Assembly: GCA_963836905.1 (NCBI GenBank)
Contig: CAWIKY010000004.1
Span: 186,001-250,000, forward strand
Direction of reading: 5' to 3'
DNA from: CAWIKY01 sp963836905
GTDB taxonomy: Bacteria; Pseudomonadota; Alphaproteobacteria; Caulobacterales; Hyphomonadaceae
DNA length: 64,000 bases
Both the position numbers and the translations under genes were made by a program. Shown piece by piece: positions 1 to 8,194 of the stretch. How positions within the stretch are numbered: the first letter of the stretch is position 1; each line of letters begins with the position of its first letter. The notes under the pieces were generated by a model. It did no database searches, had not been told where the DNA came from, and saw only the letters and a list, made by a program, of their open reading frames with translations.

Positions 1-128
1 GCGATCATGGGGGGCCGTTTGCCGCGATCATTGCTCGCGATACGCTTGTCGGTACCCAGTTCCACCCTGAAAAAAGCCAGCAGACCGGCTTGCGGGTGCT
101 GACCAACTGGTTGAACTGGACACCATGA
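1..128 (+). CDS. hisH: Imidazole glycerol phosphate synthase glutaminase subunit HisH, 3' end
   Basis: The last 42 residues of the glutamine amidotransferase subunit of imidazole glycerol phosphate synthase; the start lies outside the window. The visible tail carries GTQFHPEKSQ, the segment whose His and Glu complete the Cys-His-Glu triad of class I amidotransferases. HisH releases ammonia from glutamine and passes it to HisF, encoded two genes downstream. The stop overlaps the next start as ATGA, so hisH and hisA are translationally coupled in a his operon. The product is not in doubt; only the length is unknown. Confidence 0.93.
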   Translation, partial: DHGGPFAAIIARDTLVGTQFHPEKSQQTGLRVLTNWLNWTP

Positions 129-859
129 CCGAATTTACGCTTTACCCTGCCATCGACCTGAAAGGTGGCGAATGTGTCCGCCTCATTCGCGGCGACATGA
201 CCCGTGCGACGCGGTTCTCCTCCAGCCCCGCAGATCAGGCGGTGACGTTTCAGGCCGCCGGTTTTCGCTATCTGCACATCGTCGATCTGGACGGTGCCTT
301 CGCAGGAGAAAGCCGCAATGGCGACGCCGTCCGTTCGGTGCTCTCCAGCATCGACATGCCGGTTCAGCTCGGCGGCGGTTTGCGCTCCATGGCCCATGTC
401 GAAGCCTGGCTGGAGGCCGGAATTGCGCGGGTGATCCTCGGAACGGCCGCGGTGCGCGATCCGGCGTTCGTCAAGGCAGCAGCCAAAGCCTTTCCGGGCC
501 GTGTCGCGGTCGGTATCGATGCGCGAGACGGTATGGTAGCTGTCGAGGGCTGGGCGGAAACCTCGAACCTCGCCGCGCTGGATCTGGCCAAGGCATTTGC
601 CAATTCTGGTGTTGCAGCCCTGATCGTCACGGACATCGGGCGCGACGGTATGAAGACTGGCGTCAATGTCGACCTCACCCAGTCCATGGCAGACGCTGTG
701 GATATTCCGGTGATCGCCTCGGGCGGACTTCGCTCGACAGAGGACATCACCGCGCTCCGGAACGCATCCGGAACGCGACCCATATCGGGGGCCATCCTTG
801 GCCGCGCCCTTTATGACGGCGATATCGACGCGGCCGGGGCGCTGGCAGCGGCGTGCTGA
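125..859 (+). CDS. hisA: Phosphoribosylformimino-5-aminoimidazole carboxamide ribotide isomerase HisA
   Basis: Amadori-type isomerase of histidine synthesis that converts ProFAR to PRFAR, the substrate of HisF-HisH. At 244 residues it has the usual length of this half-barrel duplicated (beta/alpha)8 enzyme. The two catalytic aspartates are recognisable: one in PAIDLKGGECVRL near residue 11 and one in VGIDARDG near residue 133. The phosphate loops GGLRS and IASGGLRS are also present. The ATG overlaps the hisH stop (ATGA), and the 3' end overlaps hisF by seven bases. Cytoplasmic and core metabolic. Confidence 0.97.
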   Translation: MTEFTLYPAIDLKGGECVRLIRGDMTRATRFSSSPADQAVTFQAAGFRYLHIVDLDGAFAGESRNGDAVRSVLSSIDMPVQLGGGLRSMAHVEAWLEAGIARVILGTAAVRDPAFVKAAAKAFPGRVAVGIDARDGMVAVEGWAETSNLAALDLAKAFANSGVAALIVTDIGRDGMKTGVNVDLTQSMADAVDIPVIASGGLRSTEDITALRNASGTRPISGAILGRALYDGDIDAAGALAAAC

Positions 860-1611
860 AAACCCGCATCATCCCCTGCCTGGACGTCAAGAACGGGCGC
901 ACGGTGAAGGGTGTCAACTTCGTCGATCTGCGTGATGCGGGCGACCCTGTCGCGCTGGCCAAGGCCTATGACGCGCAGGGCGCGGACGAGCTGTGTTTTC
1001 TCGATATCTCGGCCAGCTCGGAAGGCCGGGGCACGCTTCTGGACATCATTACCGCAACGGCCAGCAACTGTTTCATGCCGCTGACCGTCGGCGGCGGCGT
1101 GCGTACGCCGGACGACATGGTGACGCTCCTTCGCGCCGGAGCCGACAAGGTCGCCATCAATACGGCAGCAGTGAATGATCCTGAGATTGTGGCCCGCTGC
1201 GCTGCCCGTGTGGGTCGCCAATGCGTCGTCGTCGCCATAGATGCTCGCAGTAACGGACGCGGCGGTTTTGAGATTTTCACGCATGGCGGCTCACGGGCCA
1301 CGGGCAAGGACGCCGTTGCCTTCGCAAGGGACGTTGCGAAGAAGGGCGCAGGGGAGCTTCTCCTCACCTCAATGGACCGCGACGGAACGAAATCCGGTTT
1401 CGACATTGCGCTGACATCCGCCGTCAAATCTTCGGTGAGCATTCCCGTCATTGCCTCCGGTGGTGCGGGAAATGCCCGGCATCTGGCGGACTGTGTGCGC
1501 GAAACCGGCGTCGATGCCGTCCTCGCCGCCTCGATCTTTCACTTTGGCGAGGTCTCGCTGAAAGAGGCAAAAGCGGCTATGCAGGCTGCTGGGGTTGCTG
1601 TGAGACCCTGA
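853..1611 (+). CDS. hisF: Imidazole glycerol phosphate synthase cyclase subunit HisF
   Basis: Cyclase subunit that uses ammonia from HisH to turn PRFAR into imidazole glycerol phosphate and AICAR, linking histidine to purine synthesis. At 252 residues it is a typical TIM barrel. The N-terminus IIPCLDVKNGRTVKGVNF holds catalytic Asp11, and VVAIDARS near residue 130 holds the second catalytic Asp. The start is a GTG inside the end of hisA (seven-base overlap), giving the conserved family N-terminus MLKTRIIPCLDV. It belongs to the hisHAFE operon. Confidence 0.97.
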   Translation: MLKTRIIPCLDVKNGRTVKGVNFVDLRDAGDPVALAKAYDAQGADELCFLDISASSEGRGTLLDIITATASNCFMPLTVGGGVRTPDDMVTLLRAGADKVAINTAAVNDPEIVARCAARVGRQCVVVAIDARSNGRGGFEIFTHGGSRATGKDAVAFARDVAKKGAGELLLTSMDRDGTKSGFDIALTSAVKSSVSIPVIASGGAGNARHLADCVRETGVDAVLAASIFHFGEVSLKEAKAAMQAAGVAVRP

Positions 1612-1629
1612 TTCGTTTTGGGGACGCTT

Positions 1630-1968
1630 ATGCCACTCGGTTCAGTAGACAACCTTGCAGATGTGCTGGGGCAACTCGCCGATACGATAGATGCGCGCGC
1701 CGAAGCTGAAGACGTCACCAACTCATATACCGCTCAGCTTCTGGCCGCCGGACCGCATCGGACCGCGAAGAAGATTGGCGAAGAAGGGGTCGAACTGGCC
1801 CTCGCCATCGCTGGCGGGACTTCGACAGATATTACCGACGAGTCCGCTGATCTGATATATCATTTGCTTGTCGCCCTCGCGAGCCGTGAGATCACACTCG
1901 ATGCGGTGGCAAAGAAAATCGCCAAACGTCAGGGCATTTCCGGGCTCAGAGAAAAAGCGGCCCGCTAG
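1630..1968 (+). CDS. hisE: Phosphoribosyl-ATP pyrophosphohydrolase HisE
   Basis: Hydrolyses phosphoribosyl-ATP to phosphoribosyl-AMP in the second step of histidine synthesis. The all-alpha MazG-like fold is indicated by KKIGEEGVELALA and DLIYHLLVAL, which carry the acidic Mg-binding residues (GEEGVE and the Asp of ADLIYH). The chosen ATG gives 112 residues beginning MPLGSVDNLADVL; a TTG at 1618 in frame is a weaker alternative. HisE stands alone here, without a fused HisI domain, so hisI should be elsewhere. It is the last gene of the his operon. Confidence 0.93.
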   Translation: MPLGSVDNLADVLGQLADTIDARAEAEDVTNSYTAQLLAAGPHRTAKKIGEEGVELALAIAGGTSTDITDESADLIYHLLVALASREITLDAVAKKIAKRQGISGLREKAAR

Positions 1969-1990
1969 CGGCCTGGCTTTCTGGGTAGTT

Positions 1991-2089
1991 GGATTCCCTC
2001 CATCTCCCCCTTTCATGGGGAGGGGTTTCCGTCTGTAAACGCTTCACGGTCGACCCTCCCCCTTGAAAAGGGGGAGATGGAGGGGGATC
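1991..2089. repeat. Large imperfect inverted repeat after hisE
   Basis: Two arms of about 35 bases (1992-2024 and 2054-2088) are near-perfect reverse complements. Each is built on CTCCATCTCCCCCTTT followed by a G-rich complement, so each arm is itself nearly palindromic. They are separated by about 29 bases. It sits 23 bases after the hisE stop and could end the his operon transcript as a strong stem-loop. The self-palindromic arms also resemble dispersed REP-type palindromes. No second copy was seen in this window. Confidence 0.7.
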
Positions 2090-2183
2090 AGCCGTTAAAC
2101 TGATTTCGCGACCAAGGAGGGGGATCGAAAGCGCCCGGAGATGGAACTTTCGCCCGTATCGAACCGCTCCAGACGTATACGTC

Positions 2184-2846
2184 ATGCAAGAGACCGGGCC
2201 GGATATGAGCAATTCTAGCAATGGACCGACCACGACCGAAGAGCGCCCCGCACTTCTGATCATCCTTGGCAGCGTCGGGTTTGCGGGGTGTGCGGCTCTG
2301 CTCGTCGGCATGATCGTCGCACCTTTCTTCGTTCCCGACTACAACTGGGTATCCGACACGATAAGCGATCTGGCCGCTGGCAATTCCGAATGGATTGCCG
2401 ACTTTGCGCTGTTCGGCTTTGCAGCGGGGCTGGTGGCCATTGCACTGGCGGCTTCGCACGCTCATCTGGGAAAGTCTTTATGGTCGGCCGACGTGCTCTC
2501 CCTTGCCATGCTCGCTGTCTTCGTTGTCATTATCGGTGCCCGCAACGAGTATGGGGACGGAGACAATGAAGGGGTGGTCATCCACCTCTATCTCGTCATC
2601 GCGCTCGGAGTACTCTTTCTGGTAACGCCGCTCTGCCTCGCGCCGGGCACGGGGAGAAATCACACCCGGTCACGTTGGATGCTGGTCGCGCTCGGCATCC
2701 TCTGGGGGCTGGCGGCACCCGGTTTCTTCATGGTGCCGACAGATATTGACGGCTTTTATGAGCGCGGGCTCGGCCTGGTCGCAGCAGGCATGATCGCCGT
2801 TCTGAGCTTTGTGTTTCTGTCCCGCGGACTGCATGCCATGAAGTAG
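2184..2846 (+). CDS. DUF998-type integral membrane protein
   Basis: A 220-residue hydrophobic protein with about six predicted membrane segments (near residues 23-45, 70-92, 105-123, 129-151, 165-185 and 190-212). The pattern, with the early loop FFVPDYNWVSDTISDLAAGN, matches the DUF998 family of unknown function; the SDTISDLA stretch is the family hallmark as I recall it. A second ATG at 2205 would shorten it by seven residues. No clear ribosome binding site separates the options. The gene stands alone between the his operon repeat and the convergent smr gene. No function can be assigned. Confidence 0.75.
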   Translation: MQETGPDMSNSSNGPTTTEERPALLIILGSVGFAGCAALLVGMIVAPFFVPDYNWVSDTISDLAAGNSEWIADFALFGFAAGLVAIALAASHAHLGKSLWSADVLSLAMLAVFVVIIGARNEYGDGDNEGVVIHLYLVIALGVLFLVTPLCLAPGTGRNHTRSRWMLVALGILWGLAAPGFFMVPTDIDGFYERGLGLVAAGMIAVLSFVFLSRGLHAMK

Positions 2847-2880
2847 ATGGATGGGGACCGAGTACACCTGATAACGACGA

Positions 2881-3486
2881 TCACCGCGGGCGCGCCTTCA
2901 GGAACACGTAGAACGCGCCCTCTCCGCCATGTCTGGCATGGGCGGAGGCATAGCCGCTCGTGTGCACCCTGATTTCCGGACGCGCGAGCCAGTCAGGCAA
3001 ACGCGATCGCAGGACGCCCTCGCCGGTGGGTCTACCCTTGCCCGTGATCACCAGAACACTGCGCGCGCCTTCGCTGCGATGATGCGCCAGAAAGCCTGCC
3101 AGTGCCGGAAGCGCGGTCTCCTGCGTGTGTCCGTGCAGATCCAGACGCGCGGAAACATCCACCCGTCCGCGCCGGACTTTCTTTTCGCGGCCGCGATCAT
3201 CCGGGCTGGCTCCGGGGGGCGGACTGGCCCTGGCAGTGGCCACCCGCCAGCCGCCTTCCGGTGTTTCGCGGACAGTGGTCCCGCTTAACAGACGGTGCAG
3301 GTCCTCGGGTGTCGCACGGGGACGGCCATGGACAGGCGGTACCGGCGATGCAATTGGCCCTTGTTGTCTCGTGTCGGCAGGCGGCGCAGGTGCCCGCTTT
3401 GGCTTTTCCAGCGGTTTGACGGTCTTTCCTATGCGCGACCAGATGCGGGCTTCCAGTGCATTCAGTCCGCGTTCGCGCCGCGTCAC
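2881..3486 (-). CDS. Smr domain protein
   Basis: A 201-residue protein with a basic, proline-rich N-terminal half and a C-terminal Smr (small MutS-related) domain from about residue 105. Diagnostic segments are LDLHGHTQETALPAL, LVITGKGRPTGEGVL and a terminal GGEGAFYVFLKA. Stand-alone Smr domains are structure- or branch-specific nucleases in some bacteria and act on RNA in others; which applies here cannot be read from sequence. The GTG start overlaps the mltA stop by four bases, so the two are coupled. It is the last gene of the leftward block. Confidence 0.88.
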   Translation of the reverse strand: MTRRERGLNALEARIWSRIGKTVKPLEKPKRAPAPPADTRQQGPIASPVPPVHGRPRATPEDLHRLLSGTTVRETPEGGWRVATARASPPPGASPDDRGREKKVRRGRVDVSARLDLHGHTQETALPALAGFLAHHRSEGARSVLVITGKGRPTGEGVLRSRLPDWLARPEIRVHTSGYASAHARHGGEGAFYVFLKARPR

Positions 3487-4763
3487 GACGCTGGCCCTGC
3501 CGCCGTATCAGCCAGTTTCGGCAGCAATACCCACATACGGCCTTCATGGTTCATCGATCCGGCCCGCGCGCCCGCTTCCGCTCCGGTGCCGAAATAAAGA
3601 TCGCCCCGCACGGCGCCCTGTATGGCCCCACCGGTATCCTGCGCGATCATGACGCCGGACCACGGCGTTCCGCGCCAGTCTCCGGCGCGGCGCGGCAGGA
3701 CGGTTTCGATGAACACCGGAATGCCGAGCGGATGCAGATTGCGATCCACCGCAACGCTTCCGAAGGCTGTCAGCGGAACACCCATCGCTCCGTTCGGGCC
3801 AAGCGAAGGGTCTTCGATGGTCTGCGCACGGAAAAACACGAAGCGGGGGTTTGCTGCCATGGCTTCGGCTGATGCAACCGGCCCGGCCCGGTCCATCCAC
3901 GCACGAATGCCCGTCATACCCGCCTGCGAACGCTTGATCTCACCGCGCTCCAGCAGCCAGTTGGCCATGGAGGCAAACGGGCGGTGATTATGACTGTCGA
4001 AAGCGGCGCGGATCACCTCGCCATCGGCAAATCGCAAGCGTCCCGACCCTTGTATCTGCAGAAAGAAGACGTCGGCCGGATGCGCATACCCCAGCGCCGG
4101 GAGCGCCGCCGGGTCTATCTCTGCTCGCGGGTCATATGGCTTGAGCGCGCCGTTTTCTACCTTACCCCAAATCGTTCGGCCAGGCAGGGCGGTCTCGAAA
4201 TCCTGCAGCTTTACCTCGATCAGATCGGACGGGCGGGCCGGGATCGGCGCTTCGAAGCCCTCCATGGGCGTGCGCGTGGCGATGATTTCCGGTTCGTAGT
4301 ATCCGGTGAACCGGTTGATATCGCCGCTGGGCAGAACTTCACGGGCTTCGAAATTATCCTCGAAGAATGCATTGAAACGTCCCGATGCCACGTAGTCCGG
4401 AAGGGCCTCGCAGGCCGGCAACCATTCAGCAACCGTGCCACCATAGGCTGCCATATCCGAAACCGGACTGTCCGGCGGTCTTTGCCGCCAGACATCGCAG
4501 CTGCGTTGAAACGCGGCCATTGCAGGCGCGAGGTCAGCCGTTTGCCAGTCGGGAAGCTCTTCGGTGGCAAGTGCCGGCCCAATCACGGGGCCTTGCGTTT
4601 CGACATGCATGTCCGACGGCGGCACAGGCGTTTGCCCGTTACCTGCATCTTGCCCGTCGCCGCAGCCCGCTATCAGCAGGCCAAGGCCGATCAGGAGGCC
4701 GGAGTAACGCCGGACAGACGCCAATTGGGGTCCCGTGCTTTCAGGTCGCGCTCGAATGTCCAT
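3483..4763 (-). CDS. mltA: Membrane-bound lytic murein transglycosylase A (MltA) lipoprotein
   Basis: Cleaves the MurNAc-GlcNAc bond of peptidoglycan to form 1,6-anhydro-MurNAc ends, at the inner face of the outer membrane. A lipobox (LLIAGC) sits about 30 residues in, followed by a proline-rich linker. The MltA domain includes FTGYYEPEI and FFLQIQGSGRLRFADG. The C-terminal 3D (three-aspartate) domain shows AQDTGGAI and RGDLYFGTG. The ATG at 4763 lies 73 bases inside timA. A TTG closer to the signal peptide is an alternative start that would reduce this overlap. The domain assignment is secure; the start is less so. Confidence 0.92.
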   Translation of the reverse strand: MDIRARPESTGPQLASVRRYSGLLIGLGLLIAGCGDGQDAGNGQTPVPPSDMHVETQGPVIGPALATEELPDWQTADLAPAMAAFQRSCDVWRQRPPDSPVSDMAAYGGTVAEWLPACEALPDYVASGRFNAFFEDNFEAREVLPSGDINRFTGYYEPEIIATRTPMEGFEAPIPARPSDLIEVKLQDFETALPGRTIWGKVENGALKPYDPRAEIDPAALPALGYAHPADVFFLQIQGSGRLRFADGEVIRAAFDSHNHRPFASMANWLLERGEIKRSQAGMTGIRAWMDRAGPVASAEAMAANPRFVFFRAQTIEDPSLGPNGAMGVPLTAFGSVAVDRNLHPLGIPVFIETVLPRRAGDWRGTPWSGVMIAQDTGGAIQGAVRGDLYFGTGAEAGARAGSMNHEGRMWVLLPKLADTAAGPAS

Positions 4764-5302
4764 TCTTCGCGGGTCTGGCGAATACGCTCGCCTTCGCTCA
4801 GTTCGGCTTCGAACATCACATCAATGGAGGCAACACTGCCGTCCAGTTCACCGTTTTCGACCGACGCCTGCTTCAACCGGACAAACTCCAGAGGAGGCGT
4901 TCCGTCGGCTTCGCGGGCGTCTATCGCAGCGATATAGGCGTCATAGACCTCCGGTGTCAGCAGCGGCTTCAGGGCGCTGCGGTCCCCTTCGGCAAAGGCC
5001 GTGACGATCATTTCATAGGCCTGTTTGGCCCCGCTGACGAAAGCATGTCGCGAGAAGCCCTCATCGGCGCGGCGGATCTCGTCCAGGCCATCGACCGGCG
5101 CGCCAAGATCGCGGTCCGGCGCATCTTCATCGCCCAGGCTTTCATTGGCGGGCCCGACGCGGTGCAGCCGCGCCGTGTTGCCCTTGTTGTCGGCAGAGGG
5201 CGGAGGGGCGCCGCGCTTCTGACCCATGACGCCGATCAGCCGTGTCACGACGAAAATCGCGACACCGGCAAGAAATAGAAGTTCGATCATTGACGCGTTC
5301 AT
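4691..5302 (-). CDS. Tim44/TimA family putative adaptor protein
   Basis: A 203-residue protein with one N-terminal membrane segment (MIELLFLAGVAIFVVTRLI) and a C-terminal Tim44-like domain running to the end. The domain is recognised from AYEMIVTAFAEGDRSAL and VRLKQASVENGELDG. Mitochondrial Tim44 tethers Hsp70 to the import channel. Alphaproteobacterial homologues are inner-membrane proteins probably involved in envelope protein handling, but the role is poorly defined. The neighbour mltA is also an envelope gene. The 133-base gap to dnaQ on its 5' side contains no gene. Confidence 0.85.
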   Translation of the reverse strand: MNASMIELLFLAGVAIFVVTRLIGVMGQKRGAPPPSADNKGNTARLHRVGPANESLGDEDAPDRDLGAPVDGLDEIRRADEGFSRHAFVSGAKQAYEMIVTAFAEGDRSALKPLLTPEVYDAYIAAIDAREADGTPPLEFVRLKQASVENGELDGSVASIDVMFEAELSEGERIRQTREEWTFERDLKARDPNWRLSGVTPAS

Positions 5303-5435
5303 AGGTCCGGTCTGCAGCCTGTTTGCAATCGTTATATAGGTGTTTGCCTGTCCGCGTCAGCACGGATAGCATGAATTGTCTAAATGAGGCCCACGCGCGC
5401 AGAGACAAGGGAGCGAGCGCGCGGCATTCAGGGCA

Positions 5436-6155
5436 TCAGCCTGCCACATCCTCCGCAAGCCGCTTCCAGACAGCCGGTGTATCGGCCGATCCGAGCGTTT
5501 CGACAAAGCGGGCATGGGCAGCCCGTTCGGCCTCCGTCAAAAGCGGCTTGAGCGGCGTTTCGCGTTGGCGCGGTGCGTCGTTTCCCCCCGGAGCCGCCGC
5601 GCGTTCAGCATCGCTGACCCGAAATTCGAACGACCGCAGGCGGCCGCCATTCAGTTCCAGATAGACATCCGCCAGCAACCGGGAATCGAGAAGTGCGCCG
5701 TGATAGGTTCGTGCTTCAGTCGAGATATTGAACCGGCGGCAGAGCGCATCGAGAGAGGCGGGGCTTCCCGGAAACTTTTTTCGGGCCATAGCCGCGGTAT
5801 CGATGAAGCGTGTCGAGGCTATCGGGTCGCGCCCGCAGCGGCGAAGTTCGGCGTTCAGGAAACTACGGTCGAAATTGGCGTTGTGCGCCACGATGGGTGA
5901 ATCCCCGAAGAAGGCAAGCAGGGCATCAACGACGTCAGGGTCTTCAAAACGCGGCGCATCGGCAACCTTCTCATCGGTAATGCCGTGAACGCGGATCACT
6001 TCTTCCGGGATCGGACGAGCCGGGTTCACATACATCTGGAACACCTCACCGGTCGGCATGAAGTTGACGCACTCGACCGCGCCGACCTCGACGATCCGGT
6101 CGTCGCCGCCATGGTGAAACCCGGTCGTCTCCACGTCGAACATGATCTCACGCAT
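5436..6155 (-). CDS. dnaQ: DNA polymerase III epsilon subunit (3'-5' proofreading exonuclease)
   Basis: Proofreading exonuclease of the replicative polymerase. DEDDh motifs are in order: Exo I FDVETTGFH at residues 6-14, Exo II HNANFDRSFL near 100, and Exo III HGALLDSRLLADVY near 160. The start MREIMFDVETTG gives 239 residues and overlaps the coaE stop by eight bases. A longer reading from 6233 would add a cysteine- and arginine-rich extension unlike the family. The C-terminal tail beyond 190 would contact the alpha subunit. Its place in a block beside the candidate origin is consistent with core status. Confidence 0.95.
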   Translation of the reverse strand: MREIMFDVETTGFHHGGDDRIVEVGAVECVNFMPTGEVFQMYVNPARPIPEEVIRVHGITDEKVADAPRFEDPDVVDALLAFFGDSPIVAHNANFDRSFLNAELRRCGRDPIASTRFIDTAAMARKKFPGSPASLDALCRRFNISTEARTYHGALLDSRLLADVYLELNGGRLRSFEFRVSDAERAAAPGGNDAPRQRETPLKPLLTEAERAAHARFVETLGSADTPAVWKRLAEDVAG

Positions 6156-6765
6156 CGGGACTCTCCTCTGACAGGGTTCGCAGCAGCACCGCCACCAGCG
6201 CCGCGACCTGCTCGCGGGCATAGGCAAGATCATGCCGCGTGTTGATTATATAGTCAGCTCGCGCACGCTTGTCCGCATCCGGTATCTGCCGCGCCAGAAT
6301 GGCCTCGAACGCTTCCGGCGTCATGCCGTCGCGCGCCAGAACACGGGCGCGTTGTTCTTCTGCGGTGGCCGTCACGACAGCGACGCGGTCGCACCTGGCT
6401 TCGCCGCCGGTTTCATACAGAAGCGGAATATCGAGGATGGCCAAAGGCTCGCTGTTAGCCTCACATTCCTTACGATAGGCGATCTGGCTCTGCGCCACGA
6501 GTGGATGGACGATGGCTTCCAGATCTTTCATCGCCGCATCATCGCCCAGCACGGCTTTGCGAAGTGCGGCCCGGTCAACCGCGCCGTCCGCGCCGATACT
6601 GCCTGCAAAGCGTTCGCCAAGCGGACCAACGGCCGCGCCTCCCGGTGCATAGATGGCGTGAACGGCGGCGTCGGCATCATAGACCGGCAAGCCAAGTTCC
6701 CTGAACATGGCCGCCGTCGCCGATTTGCCCATGCCGATGGAGCCGGTCAATCCGAGATACATCAA
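6148..6765 (-). CDS. coaE: Dephospho-CoA kinase CoaE
   Basis: Catalyses the last step of coenzyme A synthesis, ATP-dependent phosphorylation of the dephospho-CoA 3'-hydroxyl. The P-loop GSIGMGKSA lies at residues 8-16, followed by the substrate-binding VYDADAAVH and the lid-like QRARVLARDGMT near residue 140. It has 205 residues, normal for the family. The start (ATGATG, either Met) overlaps the aroE stop by four bases, and the end overlaps dnaQ by eight, so translation of the block is coupled. Confidence 0.96.
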   Translation of the reverse strand: MMYLGLTGSIGMGKSATAAMFRELGLPVYDADAAVHAIYAPGGAAVGPLGERFAGSIGADGAVDRAALRKAVLGDDAAMKDLEAIVHPLVAQSQIAYRKECEANSEPLAILDIPLLYETGGEARCDRVAVVTATAEEQRARVLARDGMTPEAFEAILARQIPDADKRARADYIINTRHDLAYAREQVAALVAVLLRTLSEESPDA

Positions 6766-7592
6766 GGCGCTGTCTCCTCCCGGTCAAGGTGCGCGCGCAG
6801 CATGGAAAGCCCCGCCTCACGGTCAGGCTCGATACCGAACCAGAGCGTAAAGGCATCCGCCGCCTGACCGACAAGCATGGCAAGTCCATCCTCGACCTGC
6901 CAGCCGCGTGCCCGCGCAGCATTTGCCATACCATGCGCAGCAGCCCCGTAGGAGAGATCGAGGAAAACTCCGCCCTCTGTTTCCGGCAGATCCAGCATTT
7001 CGCCGCTATGTCCCGCGCTGGTGGTGTTTATGACGAGCGCGGTGTTTGATGCGGCCTTGGCCAGCGCAGCAAGTGGCAGAACAGTGACAGTGTTCAGATC
7101 CATTTCGCGGCAAAGGGTTTCGGCGCGCGCAGTCGTACGATTGACCAGATCGAATGCGAGCCCGCGCTGCCCAAGCGCATAGGCAACTGCCCGCGCAGAC
7201 CCGCCTGCGCCAATCATCAGGGGTTTATCCATGGTGCCGCCGCCTATGAGCCGGTCGAGCGCCCAGCTCAACCCGCTCCAGTCGGTATTGTGTCCCAGCC
7301 AGCTCCGGTCGTTGCCGGATCTGACCAGAGTATTTACCGCGCCGATCGAGGCCGCCGCATCTGAAAGCGTACTGCAAGCCGACATGGCGGCGATCTTGTG
7401 GGGCAGGGTCACATTCAGTCCGGCAAATCCGGCACGTGCGAGCGCTTGCAGGTCTGCATCGACCGTTTCCGAAACCAGGTTGAGTGCGACATAGTCTGCG
7501 GCAAATCCGGTGGCCTCATACCAGAACCGGTGCAAACGCGGCGACAGGGAATGGGCGACCGGGTCGCCGACCACGCCAAACAGCCGCCTCAT
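6762..7592 (-). CDS. aroE: Shikimate dehydrogenase AroE
   Basis: NADP-dependent reduction of 3-dehydroshikimate to shikimate on the way to chorismate. Shikimate-contacting residues lie in HSLSPRLHRFWY (residues 14-25) and NVTLPHK, whose Lys is catalytic; the Asp of HNTDWSG is its partner. The nucleotide fold starts at GAGGSARAVAYAL, followed by NRT. At 276 residues it has family length. It overlaps maf upstream and coaE downstream by four bases each. Confidence 0.96.
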   Translation of the reverse strand: MRRLFGVVGDPVAHSLSPRLHRFWYEATGFAADYVALNLVSETVDADLQALARAGFAGLNVTLPHKIAAMSACSTLSDAAASIGAVNTLVRSGNDRSWLGHNTDWSGLSWALDRLIGGGTMDKPLMIGAGGSARAVAYALGQRGLAFDLVNRTTARAETLCREMDLNTVTVLPLAALAKAASNTALVINTTSAGHSGEMLDLPETEGGVFLDLSYGAAAHGMANAARARGWQVEDGLAMLVGQAADAFTLWFGIEPDREAGLSMLRAHLDREETAP

Positions 7593-8194
7593 ACAATGCG
7601 ATCTGCCGTTTCGCGGCCACGCAGGAAACCCAGAAGCGGCAGGAGCGGCAGACCGAGAATGGAGAAGTAGTCTCCTTCGATCGCCGAAAAGAGCTGAACG
7701 CCCGGGCCTTCCAGCTTGTAGGCACCGACACTGGCAAGCACATCTTCACCGACGGTCTTCAAATAGGCGTCGATCTCGTCTGCCCCGAGGGCGCGCATAG
7801 TCAGGCGGGGGCGAGATACATGCCGCCAAATGGCTTCCCCGTTTTCGGCAATCACGATGGCCGTTTCCAGATGATGCATCTTGCCCTGAAACTGGTGCAG
7901 GCGGTGCGCAGCCTCATCCAGACTCTGCGGCTTGTCAAAGCCCTCGCCGTCGAGCGAGAGCATCTGGTCACCGCCCAATACGAGCCCCGGTTTTGCCGCA
8001 GACACCTTCACGGCCTTCATTTCCGCCAGATATTCGGCCTGATCTTTCGGGGACAATGCCTCGGCACGCATGGCCAGTTTAAGCGCATCCTCGTCCACGC
8101 CCGGCGGTGCGATATTGATCGTCAGACCGGCACCGCGGAGCAGGGAGGCACGGGCTTCACTCTTCGATGCAAGGGTCAGCGCTGCCCTGATCAT
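7589..8194 (-). CDS. maf: Maf family nucleotide pyrophosphatase
   Basis: House-cleaning nucleoside triphosphate pyrophosphatase of the Maf/YceF family, which removes modified or non-canonical nucleotides. The N-terminus reads LASKSEARASLL followed by APPGVDEDAL, matching the family LAS-S-RR--LL and VDE signatures; VLGGDQMLSLDG holds the conserved Gly-Asp. The ATG at 8194 (201 residues) overlaps the ppsR stop by four bases. A longer reading to 8275 adds an unrelated N-terminus antisense-like in composition and was not used. Confidence 0.93.
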   Translation of the reverse strand: MIRAALTLASKSEARASLLRGAGLTINIAPPGVDEDALKLAMRAEALSPKDQAEYLAEMKAVKVSAAKPGLVLGGDQMLSLDGEGFDKPQSLDEAAHRLHQFQGKMHHLETAIVIAENGEAIWRHVSRPRLTMRALGADEIDAYLKTVGEDVLASVGAYKLEGPGVQLFSAIEGDYFSILGLPLLPLLGFLRGRETADRIV

